64,000 nt of DNA from Atherinomorus stipes (taxonomy: Eukaryota > Chordata > Actinopteri > Atheriniformes > Atherinidae): contig JALJCO010001117.1 in the NCBI GenBank assembly GCA_023101725.1, forward strand, positions 22,852 to 86,851, given 5' to 3'. How positions within the stretch are numbered: the stretch's first letter is position 1; every line of letters starts with the position of its first letter. The notes under the pieces were generated by a model. The model ran no database searches. It was not told the origin of the DNA and saw only the letters and a list, made by a program, of their open reading frames with translations. A program made the translations under genes and the position numbers. This document shows positions 10,321-21,400 of this stretch, piece by piece.

Positions 10321-10984
10321 ACCTCCAACAGACCTAGATCTGCGTATTGAAGGATGTTAAAGTCATTATTCACCGAACTGGATAACAAGGAAAAACTGAA
10401 AAAAAAAATCAGTAACACAGTCACATGATCACAGATGATGTAATCAGCTCTCTCAGCATCGAAACCTTCTCTGAAAAGAAGAAACCAGTTAATTCCTAGG
10501 TAGACAACTCCTGGACTGTAGTAGACATAGTTCAGTCAGCGGTCTGGCAGTGAGGATGCAATTATCCGGACTATATTCATGATGTCGTCTCGTGCTGCGT
10601 ATGACGTCCCACGTTGGTTGTCTGGTCGGAGGCTCATCTCCTCAGCGTGATGAGAACCTCTTTCCCTAGTCTCCGACCTCGATCGTGTGATGGAACCTCG
10701 GCGGTCCTCCTCATCTGGCACGGCATCTCATCCCCTGGATGGACCTCTCCTTCCTTCCCGGTGGGCTGGGTCCCTCTGGCACTGTGGTTCGACAGGTGGA
10801 GCACTTCTCTCCGTCCCACTGGATCAGGGCTGGTCTGGTCAGGTTCAGCGTTGGTGTGTTGTCTCCACTGGCCAGCACATCATCTCCCGTCCCGTGGCCT
10901 CGGATTGTTCGATCAGTACAACAGGTTGAGGTAGAAGCAGAGTCCACAACAGTTCATGTATCAGTTCAGCATTTTCATGGGCGC

Positions 10985-11215
10985 GCCATCAGACGTTTGT
11001 ACTGGCGTTAGGCTCACAGTTGGCCGATACATGTGGCAAACAGCCGATGCATACACTGAATCCGTGAATATCGTCCCATCTCCACTCTTTGGGGCGTTTT
11101 AGGGCGTAGATAAGCGCTGTCAGTTCAGCCCGTTATGCTGAACACGAAGCGGTTAAACGCTTTTGACAAGTTCAAATGTTTCTGCAGGCCTATAATAACG
11201 TACGACTGCGTAGCT
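10985..11215 (-). pseudogene. retroviral RNase H remnant
   Basis: Minus-strand frame fragments show SYAVVRYYRPAETFE, then RAELTALIYALK (the helix with the catalytic glutamate) and TIFTDSVYASAVCHM (the strand with the catalytic aspartate). An in-frame TAA precedes RAELT, where a glutamine codon (CAA) is usual. Integrase is not recognisable downstream. Confidence 0.75.
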
Positions 11216-11499
11216 GGATGTTAGACTGTTAAGTAGTTCGATAACACGAGCCTTCTGTACAGAGAAGTCCTTACTTATTCACAACGACACTGCTTTTAAA
11301 TCTGGTTTCGGTTTCATGTGTCATTCAAAAGCTGCTAAACAGTAATGAGATTCTTCGTCACATGGTAACGGAACGAGATCAGCCGGGTTTTTCGTTCTTT
11401 TTCTCCACATGCCATCACCTTTAGTGATTCTCTCAGCATGGTATAACCCGCGTTATTGATCATTTCCCTCATCAACTGAACTAGCAGTAACTACTATTA

Positions 11500-11607
11500 A
11501 TCATAACAAAGGCATGACAGGCTGATTAGGATTAACACTCTCGTTTATAAGTCTCAGGTCACGTATGAGCCCATAATCAATAGTTTCTGTTTTTAGGACT
11601 GGAAAAT
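11500..11607 (-). pseudogene. retroviral reverse-transcriptase block 1 remnant
   Basis: About 34 codons on the minus strand show FPVLKTE, then GLIRDLRLINESV and PNQPVMP, matching the start of a retroviral reverse transcriptase. The catalytic aspartate motifs that should follow are missing: the next recognisable block is RNase H 300 bases away. The gene was collapsed by deletion. Confidence 0.7.
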
Positions 11608-12407
11608 TCTGGTGTCAACCAAACAGGAAGTTTGTTCCCCACCTGAACTTCCCTGTTGTCACAAACCTTGGAGTGTTCTTCTCACTCCTTTGAAAACTTT
11701 AGGTGGCAATTTGTATTGCTTATCATGGTAGCTCTTAGTCAGGCTTCAGCGTGACACTTACCAGTTGTGTGGATCGAATTTCTTCGACATCCGTAGGTGA
11801 TGTCGCTCAGAGACAACATGGTAAAAAAAAGAAAAACGACTTGGCGTGGCTTTTTCCTACACATGAGATCAGCAGCTTGAGGCATGTGCAGTGTTCGTTT
11901 TCCAAGACAAAATGTTTTCGTGTTTCAAAATACTCTTGGCTTCTAGCTGTAATTACTCATCTGACCTAGCTGCCTTGATGTGTATCAATTGTGTACAAAT
12001 AAAGACATGTGTGTGTAGCTGTTCATAATGTCATGGTTTTGTCTCAGAAACTCTGATTCTTTAAATCAGCATTTTTGCAACTTCAGCTGAAACACAAAAT
12101 GCATTAAAAACAAACAAAAAAAAAAAATATTGTCCACAGTCTCTGGATGGTTTTTTTCTATCAGTCCTCTGGGACATCTGTGCTTGCTCTGAAATACTTC
12201 AGAGTGATGTGAGGGGGACAACTTTGGCTTCCTTGCATCTTGGCATCCTTCCATGATGAACTTGTTTGTGTATACATGGCTAGGTTCAATGGGCAGAGAG
12301 CATTTCTGTCGAACAGGTTTATGGGGGCGGAGTCGCTTTACAATCATTTGGATATTCACAGTTCTTTGTTGGCAGTGACATAAACAGGGATGTGATTTGC
12401 TTTTCGT

Positions 12408-12452
12408 GCATCAGTCTTTGGACATGTGACCCATCTCGTCACACGGTCAGCA
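12408..12452 (-). pseudogene. nucleocapsid zinc-knuckle remnant
   Basis: Fifteen minus-strand codons keep the CCHC spacing C-x2-C-x4-H-x4-C (residues around PCDEMGHMSKD), but two of the x positions are stop codons. It lies just past the end of the main gag frame, where a nucleocapsid is expected. Confidence 0.7.
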
Positions 12453-12492
12453 AACACAGGGCCTCTGCTCTGTGCTGTAAAGTGGCCAGGTT

Positions 12493-14154
12493 TCAGGCTC
12501 TGTAGACATCAGGGTTCGGAAAATGTCTCTGTGTGAACTGCAGCCTACTTTGTCTCCGATCAACTGGTCTGTGACATCCCTTCCACTGCTGGATTGGAAC
12601 GATGCCAGCAGGAAGTCTGTCCTCCAGTTGCACACAGATCACTTGGGGAGCCGACTGTTCAGCTGGCCCTCCAGCTCTGCCTGCGTCCCTCTCTTTCTGT
12701 AGGATGGTAAGCTGAGCTAGCTGTCTGGCAGCACTAGCATCTTGCTCCGCCTGTTTCATCATTCTTTGTCTCTCCCGATCAACAGAGAAACAAACGTGTT
12801 CCACAAACAGTTCAAACGACATGGAATTAAGTCCAACTGTGTCATGAAGTTTTTCCTTCACTGGAACTGGAAGACCTTTAATGATCAGCTTTCTCAAGTT
12901 AGCTGAGTGGATCGGGTCATTTTCTGGCGTCAGTCCAAAATACTCGACCCAGTTGTGTCGAGCTTCATGCACAAAAGTCTGTGGATCCATACCAATTGTC
13001 AATACCCCCACAGAAACAGAATCGGGATTTACTCTGAGAGGAAATCTTTGTCTTAACACATCCCACAATGAGTTTCTCTGCTGGTTGAAGAAGTCTGAAT
13101 CATTCGCTTGTGTATTCAGATACCGTCTCATGTTTGCAGCAGTCAGGATTTCAGTCAGTTCAGTTTCAGAAATTGCTTTTCTCAAAATCGATTTAATATC
13201 ACCAACCGATAAAAGATGGCCAGCTGCGTGCTTCCGCAGTTCTGTTACGTACCGATGCCCACCCGCATATAAGGATGGGAGAAAACTTGTCAAAATTGTC
13301 ATATCAACGATGTTTAAAGGTGTGTATTCCAGTCCACCATTTCTCACAAGCAGAGGAAACATTCCTGGTGCAGTATTAATCACAGTTGCATTTTCAGGAA
13401 ATACATAATGTTCATTGTACATGTTTATAGCAGCAGTGCATTTTTCATCATCAACATCAGCACATTTCAACTCATTGCCAAAAACAGTTCCCGTATTACT
13501 GTCGTTGTCCATTCCTTTAAACGTTAAAGTTGCTGTAGCACTTCCTGACAATGGGGTTGAAGGTCCCTCATCTGAGACAAAGTTCTTGTGTAATGTAGTG
13601 TGTGTCCTTTCTATGCTCTCACTACTCTGCGTCTTGTGTGTCTGCCTCTTACTCTGATTTAAGACTTTGGTTTTGACAGCTCCACTTCTGAGATTCATTC
13701 CATTTCTTATGGGTAGTTCTATCTCGGGTACTGGACGTTCCTCTAATCTCTGTCTTAATTTCTTTACAGTGTTTGAGAACGCGTTCACAAGTTCTAATTT
13801 CTCATTGTCAACCGGTGTACCACACTGCTCCTCTAGCTCTGGCATGTCTTTGTTTCCCTCATTTGTAACATTAGCTCCAACATCCTGACTCAACTCTGGG
13901 TAAAGTCTTTCTGGTTGTGGAATTTCAGACAAAATAAAATCACCCTTAATCTTCAATGTTGCTCGATAATCTTTGTCATCTTCTATCTGTGGTAATTGAG
14001 TGTATGCTGGTGGTTTTGAATGTGTCTCTGTCGTGATCTCAGTGTTCAAAGCTTTTTGTTCCTGTCTTAGCATTCTCCCGTGTTTTTGGAAAAGGGCCAA
14101 AAGCTGCAGATCTCTTGTTTGTACTTCACGATTTCTACGTCTTTTTGATGCCAA
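12493..14154 (-). CDS. gag-like protein of the endogenous retrovirus (main frame)
   Basis: A 553-residue open frame with no internal stop. The first part is polar and low in structure. A capsid-like alpha-helical region lies in the C-terminal half (NSLWDVLRQRFP, WVEYFGLTPENDP, KLIIKGLPVPVKEKL, FELFVEHVCFSVDRERQRM), resembling gag capsids of fish endogenous retroviruses. It ends in a charged, glutamine-rich stretch. The frame has no ATG near its start and is most simply entered from the matrix-like frame at 14356. A zinc knuckle expected in nucleocapsid lies downstream in another frame at 12408-12452. This is the only long intact frame in the element. It could be selectively kept, or simply be a young insertion's least damaged gene. 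Confidence 0.8.
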   Translation of the reverse strand: MASKRRRNREVQTRDLQLLALFQKHGRMLRQEQKALNTEITTETHSKPPAYTQLPQIEDDKDYRATLKIKGDFILSEIPQPERLYPELSQDVGANVTNEGNKDMPELEEQCGTPVDNEKLELVNAFSNTVKKLRQRLEERPVPEIELPIRNGMNLRSGAVKTKVLNQSKRQTHKTQSSESIERTHTTLHKNFVSDEGPSTPLSGSATATLTFKGMDNDSNTGTVFGNELKCADVDDEKCTAAINMYNEHYVFPENATVINTAPGMFPLLVRNGGLEYTPLNIVDMTILTSFLPSLYAGGHRYVTELRKHAAGHLLSVGDIKSILRKAISETELTEILTAANMRRYLNTQANDSDFFNQQRNSLWDVLRQRFPLRVNPDSVSVGVLTIGMDPQTFVHEARHNWVEYFGLTPENDPIHSANLRKLIIKGLPVPVKEKLHDTVGLNSMSFELFVEHVCFSVDRERQRMMKQAEQDASAARQLAQLTILQKERDAGRAGGPAEQSAPQVICVQLEDRLPAGIVPIQQWKGCHRPVDRRQSRLQFTQRHFPNPDVYRA

Positions 14155-14356
14155 AAAAACCAGAAATTGGAGTATTTTTAATAATTACTTTCATTTCTGC
14201 GCATAAACTACGACTAAAAGTACCACCTTCAGGCCAATTTGTGATGATATATTTAGTTTTTCGCGTCCATCTCTCCGAAAAACCATGAATATCTTTTGTC
14301 AACAATGGATATATTTCACATAATTCATCAACAGCTGTTTTTTGTTTCACAGCCAT
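14137..14356 (-). pseudogene. gag N-terminal (matrix-like) frame of the endogenous retrovirus
   Basis: An ATG at 14354-14356 (minus) opens a 73-residue frame starting MAVKQKTAVDELC and ending GFFGIKKT before a stop. It overlaps the main gag frame by about 20 bases at a run of seven T (minus strand). With six T the two frames would be continuous, so this is best read as the true gag start separated by a one-base homopolymer expansion. A matrix-like role is inferred only from its position at the gag N-terminus. Confidence 0.7.
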
Positions 14357-15750
14357 TTCTGGGATTATTTCCTTAATTTATTGTCTTTATTATTTGCTCC
14401 TGAAATTTAGTTATAATTGGTTTCAGTTCAATTTTGATTCCGGACTTCTAGATTGTTGCTTTAATTTGCTTTAAAATCTCCTCTTTCAACTTTCAAGTTG
14501 TTATTCAGTTGTTGCTTTAACTCGGGAAAAATGGATAAAAAGGGACAAAAGTAGAAAAAACAGGTAAAAAGGGAAAAACTAGTACTTGTATTTAGTTATA
14601 AAATGCACACCAGTAAGTCAAGCCGTCCTGATGCAGCACCATAGACCAACAACACAAATCACCTTTTCCCAAAAGCTCAGTTTTCTGTCTTTAATTTTTC
14701 TTAAGTTTGCTTTACATTTATAATTTTGGTTTTATCAGGATTAATTCCCTCTATAATTGTAGTTCATGTTTAAGCTTTTGTTTTGTTTGTCCACTTTAGG
14801 TTTCTAATCTTAATCAACTTCTCTTTTTCTCAAAAACCCAACTTTCTGTTTTAATTTTCATTAACTGTCCTTTATTCATATAAATTTTGTTCTTTCACAA
14901 TTAATTTGGTCTACAATTGTAGTTCACGTATATAATTTTGTTCCGTTTGTCAGAATCGGAATTCTAATTTTTATCAATTTTTCTTTTACTCAGCTGAGGA
15001 GCACAGGAAATGGAGTGTTTCACAGCTGAGCTCTGCACAGGGAGTTTTCCCTTCAGCCCAAAGACATCTGTCACATTTATTTTTGCAGGGATTAGCACTA
15101 CAATGTTATACTAATATTATTGGTTAGTTTGTTTTAAAGTCTACCTTTCGTGCTGTGACATAACCCAAAACGAGGTGGCCGTTTTGATACGTCGCCCGGC
15201 GGCCCAAACTTTTTATCTGCAAACAAGGGACGTCCACTTTTCACCGCACCTTAATTTATAATTTTAAATTGTAACGCGCGCTACAAATCATTACGCCGTC
15301 CGAGTCGCGTAAACCACTCTTATATTTTTCAAATCTACAGCGCGAGAAGTTCCGCTCCGCTGTCTAAGCTTTCCTGACGTTTTTCAGCCGGTTAAACACT
15401 ATGGTAAAGCCATTCCTTCTAACGCGAAAGGTATACATTAATAACCAATAACTTCTGTCACTATTTTTGCCTCTGCAACCTATAGCGATTGATTTTCTTT
15501 ATATTTTCGGAAAAAAACCAGACTTTCAAGCAACCTTCAGTTCACAGATTATAATCATATAAAATGCGCCTTACCGTTTTTCCGTTCGTTTCGCCTAAAA
15601 AAATCAGATCCTTAACTCCGTTAGACTCGATACGGCCAGCGATCGTTGTCCATGCATGCGTGGAGGTTGTCGGACCGATGTAGTTTCAGGGAAAGAGAAG
15701 AGAAACTTTCGTTACTTCTGAGTTAACTTGCCCACGTCGAAAGGTCACCA
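14357..15750 (-). other. retroviral leader between primer-binding site and gag
   Basis: About 1.4 kb, AT-rich, with no long frame. It is an unusually long untranslated leader for a retrovirus and would hold the packaging signal if one survives. Confidence 0.5.
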
Positions 15751-15754
15751 AAAC

Positions 15755-16497
15755 TGTGGTTGAATTTCCTGTTGACTCTCATTTCATCTGACTCCATTAT
15801 GCAGAGGCTGCGCATCTGTTAAGCAGTAGCTAACCCAGGTATTTCATAAGTATATACTGATATCTCTGAAAGTCTTCACTCACCGGATGATAAGGCTTGA
15901 GTCCACCTGTGGCATCCCACAGGATGGAAGGACGGACAAACGCTCTGAGTTGGGTTACGACGTTTATTAAAGACGGTTATAACTATATACAGGAGTAAGA
16001 TATATCAGATATTCACGAGTAAGATGCTAGATATCCACGGATCCAGATCAGCTGTTTGCCACAGAGAGTTACTGCGTGTCTTGTCTCTTTCTGACTCTTG
16101 ATTTCGAAGCCCCCAAAATAGCCTTGGGTGTTTCCTAAATACTCAGCTGGCTCGTAATGCATTGTGGGAAATATAGTATCTAACCTTTGCGTCTGTCATA
16201 GAGATACAGTCTATTCCTAAGCTTCCTGACTACAATTAACCTGGTCAATCAGAGCTCTCTCTTAGTAACTGCATCATTCTAACATCTGGTTCCTATCCTC
16301 ATGCTTATCACTAAACTCTGGCACGATATACTGCATTGTCTACGTTCTAGGAAACTGTGAGAACATTTCCTGACTCAGCTCTCTCAACTTGCATAAACAT
16401 CCTGATGTCCCCAGAACACGGCTTGTCCTTCACTAAAGTTCACTAAAAGGACAGAGTCCTGCTTTCACCTTACATAAACTCCTAAGATTCCACCACA
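15755..16497 (-). repeat. retroviral 5' LTR (right copy)
   Basis: 743 bp, near-identical to the left LTR. In minus-strand reading it is the promoter LTR and is followed after four bases by the candidate primer-binding site starting TGGTGACC. Which tRNA would match was not resolved. Confidence 0.92.
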
Positions 16498-16500
16498 ATA

Positions 16501-17177
16501 CTTAAAGGGACTTGAGGCAGGAATTTAAAAAAAACCAAACATGAATGTCCCTTTTTTTCATACTAATGGGTGATGAAGGGCTATATATCAAAAACAACGT
16601 TTCCACCACGTTTCTCTCCGTTGCCTTGAACAGGCTGTGTGCTGCATAAAGCTGCAATTCGGTGTCTGAATTTCCCGCGCTGCCCTGTGGACGTGACGTC
16701 AAATGATGCTACATCCGCAGTTTTGATGCAGGAAAAAGACGGTCACGTTAAATAAAAACACTGTAAGCGATAGTTATGGATTATTCTGCCGTCAGAATAC
16801 GATCCAGATCAACTGAAAGACACTAACTATTGTAACTATGAAGAAAAAGCTTAGTAAACAACATTATAGTTTTCCAGCTCTGCCATGTGGACGTGACGTC
16901 ACATGACGCTACATCCGCTGTTTTGATATAGGACGAAGCCGGTCGCGGTAAATTCAAACACTGTAAGCGATTGTTATGGATTCTTCTGCCGTCAGCAAAC
17001 GATCCAGATCAACTGAAAGACACTAAAAAGTGGAACTACGGAGAAAAAGGTGAGTAAACAACATTATAGCTTCAGTTTGTGCTCCCGTGACGGCTTGGTG
17101 GGGGCTGCAGGTACCTGAAGCACCAGTCGCAGCAGTCGCGAGTTTCGTTTTTTAATCTTGCCTCAAGTCCCTTTAAG
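16501..17177. mobile_element. TA-flanked MITE with an internal tandem duplication
   Basis: The ends CTTAAAGGGACTTGAGGCA and TGCCTCAAGTCCCTTTAAG are inverted matches flanked by TA (16499-16500, 17178-17179). Inside, a unit of about 190 bp starting near tgtggacgtgacgtca occurs twice (about 16685-16870 and 16885-17070). No transposase is encoded. The retrovirus target duplication overlaps its left TA, so the retrovirus entered exactly at the MITE edge. Confidence 0.8.
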
Positions 17178-17178
17178 T

Positions 17179-17340
17179 ACAGTAAATACTAGCTACTTTT
17201 TTACTTTTACTCAAGTAATATTCCAGCAGGCGACTTTCACTTTTAGTTGAGTCATTTTCCAGTAAGGTACTTTTACTTTTACTCAAGTATGGCTTTTGGG
17301 TACTTTATACAACTCTGGGTGGGGGGTTGGGACACTGCTG
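17179..17340. repeat. dispersed fish repeat fragment
   Basis: Runs such as acttttactcaagta and gtactttatacaactctg are typical of a dispersed teleost DNA element. A relative is present at 23585-23750. No coding capacity. Confidence 0.4.
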
Positions 17341-17561
17341 CACCACACCATAAAGGTGTCACTCTGACATAACGTTTCCTCCACAGCGACTTCTGGAACA
17401 GACCTCTGTTACATCATCACGACAACCTGCTGCATCAGCAGACTTTCCTTCATCTGTGTTTCCTGTGACGCCCAAATAAAACGTTTCTGTGAGGCTCCGC
17501 CTCCACTTCAGTCTCCACGAAATTGTGTTTTATTGTCTTTTCGGTCGCCAGGATTCAGCTT

Positions 17562-18172
17562 TAAAGGAGAACTTTCTTTTTCCAACCTGGACCTTATTTC
17601 TAGGAGTTCATACGTGCATTTACTCACCGGTAAAGTTTCTGCATCACTTTGAGTCCTTCGGAAGATGCAACGTTCACTCGCCCTTCAGTGGACAGACTGT
17701 AAAATGGTGGAGACGGGCAGTAAAACTCCTTCATTTCATCAATGCTTTAGCTAGAATGAATGAATGAATGAGTACGATTGTCCTGTGAGTTTAGAGTTAC
17801 GCAAATTGTGTTTTTGTTGTTTTCTGGGCAGCGAACTGCTCCTCTCAGCTGTACTACGGAAGCGCGCATCGTAAACCCGCCGTGTGCAGAACACCCTCAT
17901 ATCTAACGGAAAACTAAATCTGGACTCATTCATAGCACTCGTTCGTTCCTTCATCTACTGAAAGTGTTGGTGAAAACCAGAGTTATGCTGCAGATAATGC
18001 CTTCTATGGTGGCTGCTCCGTCACCGCCATTTTACAGGATGTCAGCAAACAGCGACGGAAAGTAAAATCTTCCGAAGGACGCAAAGTGATGCAGAAACTT
18101 TACCGGTGAGTAAATGTACGTAAAAATTCTGAGAAATAAGGTCCAGGTTGGAAAAAAGAAACTTATCCTTTA
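17562..18172. repeat. large imperfect foldback element
   Basis: The left arm (17562-17717) and right arm (about 18016-18172) are inverted copies, for example ccggtaaagtttctgcatca against tgatgcagaaactttaccgg, with identity persisting over about 150 bp. The 300-bp centre holds a short gaat microsatellite (about 17755-17770). No transposase frame is present. Confidence 0.75.
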
Positions 18173-18329
18173 CATGCCTCAGATCAGCCGGCCTAATTTA
18201 TATGCAGAAACATCCATGAGGTGCTTTGCATTGACCATTTATGGTAGAATATGGGTGTGTAGGGGCGGGGCCTAATTCACCTGCACAAACTTCCAGGAAC
18301 AGTGATTTCTAAAGGGGAAACTGCTTGAA

Positions 18330-18438
18330 TCTGTGCGTACGCACGGTTTTATACAGCGGAATATTTTTTGGCGTACGCAAACTTTTGGTTTTGGGAGTAT
18401 GTACACTTTTAGTAAAGATCCTACGCACAGTTTTATAA
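18330..18438. repeat. SINE/MITE-like fragment bordering the minisatellite
   Basis: Contains gtgcgtacgcacggtttta, ggcgtacgcaaacttttgg and ctacgcacagttttataa, a set of related gtacgca motifs seen in a common fish repeat. The minisatellite starts directly at its 3' end, which may have been the seed of the expansion. Confidence 0.4.
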
Positions 18439-21400
18439 ATGATGGTTCTGGTTCTGTGCTGGGGGAGAACTCTGGATTTGGTTCTCTGCTGGGGGAGAAC
18501 TCTGGATCTGGTTCTGTGCTGGGGGGAGAACTCTGGATCTGGATCTGGTTCTGTGCTGGGGGAGAACTCTGGATCTGGATCTGGTTCTGTGCTGGGGGAG
18601 AACTCTGGATCTGGATTTGGTTCTGTGCTGGGGGAGAACTCTGGATCTGGATCTGGATCTGGTTCTGTGCTGGGGGAGAACTCTTGATCTGGTTCTGGTT
18701 CTGTGCTGGGGGAGAACTCTGGATCTGGTTCTGGTTCTGTGCTGGAGGAGAACTCTGGATCTGGATCTGGTTCTGTGCTGGGGGAGAACTCTGGATCTGG
18801 ATCTGGTTCTGTGCTGGGGGAGAACTCTGGATCTGGTTCTGGTTCTGGGCTGGTGGAGAACTCTGGATCTGGATCTGGTTCTGTGCTGGGGGAGAACTCT
18901 GGATCTGGATCTGGTTCTGTGCTGGAGGAGAACTCTGGATCTGGATCTGGTTCTGTGCTGGGGGAGAACTCTGGATCTGGTTCTGTGCTGGGGGAGAACT
19001 CTGGATCTGGATTTGGTTCTGTGCTGGGGGAGAACTCTGGATCTGGATCTGGTTCTGTGCTGGGGGAGAACTCTGGATCTGGTTCTGGTTCTGTGCTGGG
19101 GGAGAACTCTGGATTTGGTTCTGTGCTGGGGGAGAACTCTGGATCTGGTTCTGGTTCTGTGCTGGGGGAGAACTCTGGTTCTGGTTCTGTGCTGGGGGGA
19201 GAACTCTGGATCTGGATCTGGTTCTGTGCTGGGGGAGAACTCTGGATTTGGTTCTGGTTCTGTGCTGGAGGAGAACTCTGGATCTGGTTCTGGTTCTGTG
19301 CTGGGGGAGAACTCTGGATCTGGTTCTGGTTCTGTGCTGGGGGAGAACTCTGGATTTGGTTCTGTGCTGGGGGAGAACTCTGGATCTGGTTCTGGTTCTG
19401 TGCTGGGGGAGAACTCTGGATCTGGATCTGGTTCTGTGCTGGGGGAGAACTCTGGATCTGGTTCTGGTTCTGTGCTGGGGGAGAACTCTGGATTTGGTTC
19501 TGTGCTGGGGGAGAACTCTGGATCTGGTTCTGTGCTGGGGGAGAACTCTGGATCTGGTTCTGGTTCTGCGCTGGGGGAGAACTCTGGATCTGGTTCTGGT
19601 TCTATGCTGGGGAGAACTCTGGTTCTGGTTCTGTGCTGGGGGGAGAACTCTGGATCTGGTTCTGTGCTGGAGGAGAACTCTGGATCTGGTTCTGGTTCTG
19701 TGCTGGGGGAGAACTCTGGATCTGGTTCTGTGCTGGGGGAGAACTCTGGATCTGGATCTGGTTCTGTGCTGGGGGAGAACTCTGGATCTGGATTTGGTTC
19801 TGTGCTGGGGGAGAACTCTGGATCTGGATCTGGATCTGGTTCTGTGCTGGGGGAGAACTCTTGATCTGGTTCTGGTTCTGTGCTGGGGGAGAACTCTGGA
19901 TCTGGTTCTGTGCTGGGGGAGAACTCTGGATCTGGTTCTGGTTCTGTGCTGGGGGAGAACTCTGGATCTGGATTTGGTTCTGTGCTGGGGGAGAACTCTG
20001 GATCTGGATCTGGTTCTGTGCTGGAGGAGAACTCTGGATCTGGATCTGGTTCTGTGCTGGGGGAGAACTCTGGATCTGGATCTGGTTCTGTGCTGGGGGA
20101 GAACTCTGGATCTGGATCTGGTTCTGTGCTGGAGGAGAACTCTGGATCTGGATCTGGTTCTGTGCTGGGGGAGAACTCTGGATCTGGTTCTGTGCTGGGG
20201 GAGAACTCTGGATCTGGATTTGGTTCTGTGCTGGGGGAGAACTCTGGATCTGGATTTGGTTCTGTGCTGGGGGAGAACTCTGGATCTGGAACTGGTTCTG
20301 TGCTGGGGGAGAACTCTGGATTTGGTTCTGGTTCTGTGCTGGGGGAAAACTCTGGATCTGGTTCTGGTTCTGTGCTGGGGGAGAACTCTGGATTTGGTTC
20401 TGTGCTGGGGGAGAACTCTGGATCTGGTTCTGGTTCTGTGCTGGGGGAGAACTCTGGATCTGGATCTGGTTCTGTGCTGGGGGAGAACTCTGGATCTGGT
20501 TCTGGTTCTGTGCTGGGGGAGAACTCTGGATTTGGTTCTGTGCTGGGGGAGAACTCTGGATCTGGTTCTGTGCTGGGGGAGAACTCTGGATCTGGTTCTG
20601 GTTCTGCGCTGGGGGAGAACTCTGGATCTGGTTCTGGTTCTATGCTGGGGAGAACTCTGGTTCTGGTTCTGTGCTGGGGGAGAACTCTGGATCTGGTTCT
20701 GTGCTGGAGGAGAACTCTGGATCTGGTTCTGGTTCTGTGCTGGGGGAGAACTCTGGATCTGGTTCTGTGCTGGGGGAGAACTCTGGATCTGGATCTGGTT
20801 CTGTGCTGGGGGAGAACTCTGGATCTGGATTTGGTTCTGTGCTGGGGGAGAACTCTGGATCTGGATCTGGATCTGGTTCTGTGCTGGGGGAGAACTCTTG
20901 ATCTGGTTCTGGTTCTGTGCTGGGGGAGAACTCTGGATCTGGTTCTGTGCTGGGGGAGAACTCTGGATCTGGTTCTGGTTCTGTGCTGGGGGAGAACTCT
21001 GGATCTGGATTTGGTTCTGTGCTGGGGGAGAACTCTGGATCTGGATCTGGTTCTGTGCTGGAGGAGAACTCTGGATCTGGATCTGGTTCTGTGCTGGGGG
21101 AGAACTCTGGATCTGGATCTGGTTCTGTGCTGGGGGAGAACTCTGGATCTGGAACTGGTTCTGTGCTGGGGGAGAACTCTGGATCTGGTTCTGGTTCTGG
21201 GCTGGTGGAGAACTCTGGATCTGGATCTGGTTCTGTGCTGGGGGAGAACTCTGGATCTGGATCTGGTTCTGTGCTGGAGGAGAACTCTGGATCTGGATCT
21301 GGTTCTGTGCTGGGGGAGAACTCTGGATCTGGTTCTGTGCTGGGGGAGAACTCTGGATCTGGATTTGGTTCTGTGCTGGGGGAGAACTCTGGATCTGGAT

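Larger units (their letters stand above)
8031..16497 (-). mobile_element. endogenous retrovirus (LTR-gag-pol-env remnants-LTR), minus strand
   Basis: Two direct repeats of 743 bp (8031-8773 and 15755-16497) start TGTGGTTG and end CCACCACA, with the 4-bp duplication atac outside both (8027-8030, 16498-16501). On the minus strand the 5' LTR is the right one. A TGGTGACC... primer-binding-site candidate follows it at about 15733-15750, and a purine tract (AAGGGGGAATG) abuts the left LTR at about 8774-8785. Gene order on the minus strand is gag, a short reverse-transcriptase block, an RNase H block and an envelope transmembrane block, as in simple retroviruses. The internal part is heavily deleted and stopped, yet the two LTRs differ at only one position that I could see (g at about 8468, c in the other copy). 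That combination suggests a recent insertion of an already defective element. Confidence 0.92.

Noticed and set aside
14135..14160. Programmed -1 ribosomal frameshift in gag
   Set aside because: T TTT TTT looks slippery, but the downstream gag frame needs a shift in the other direction. A one-T expansion explains it better.
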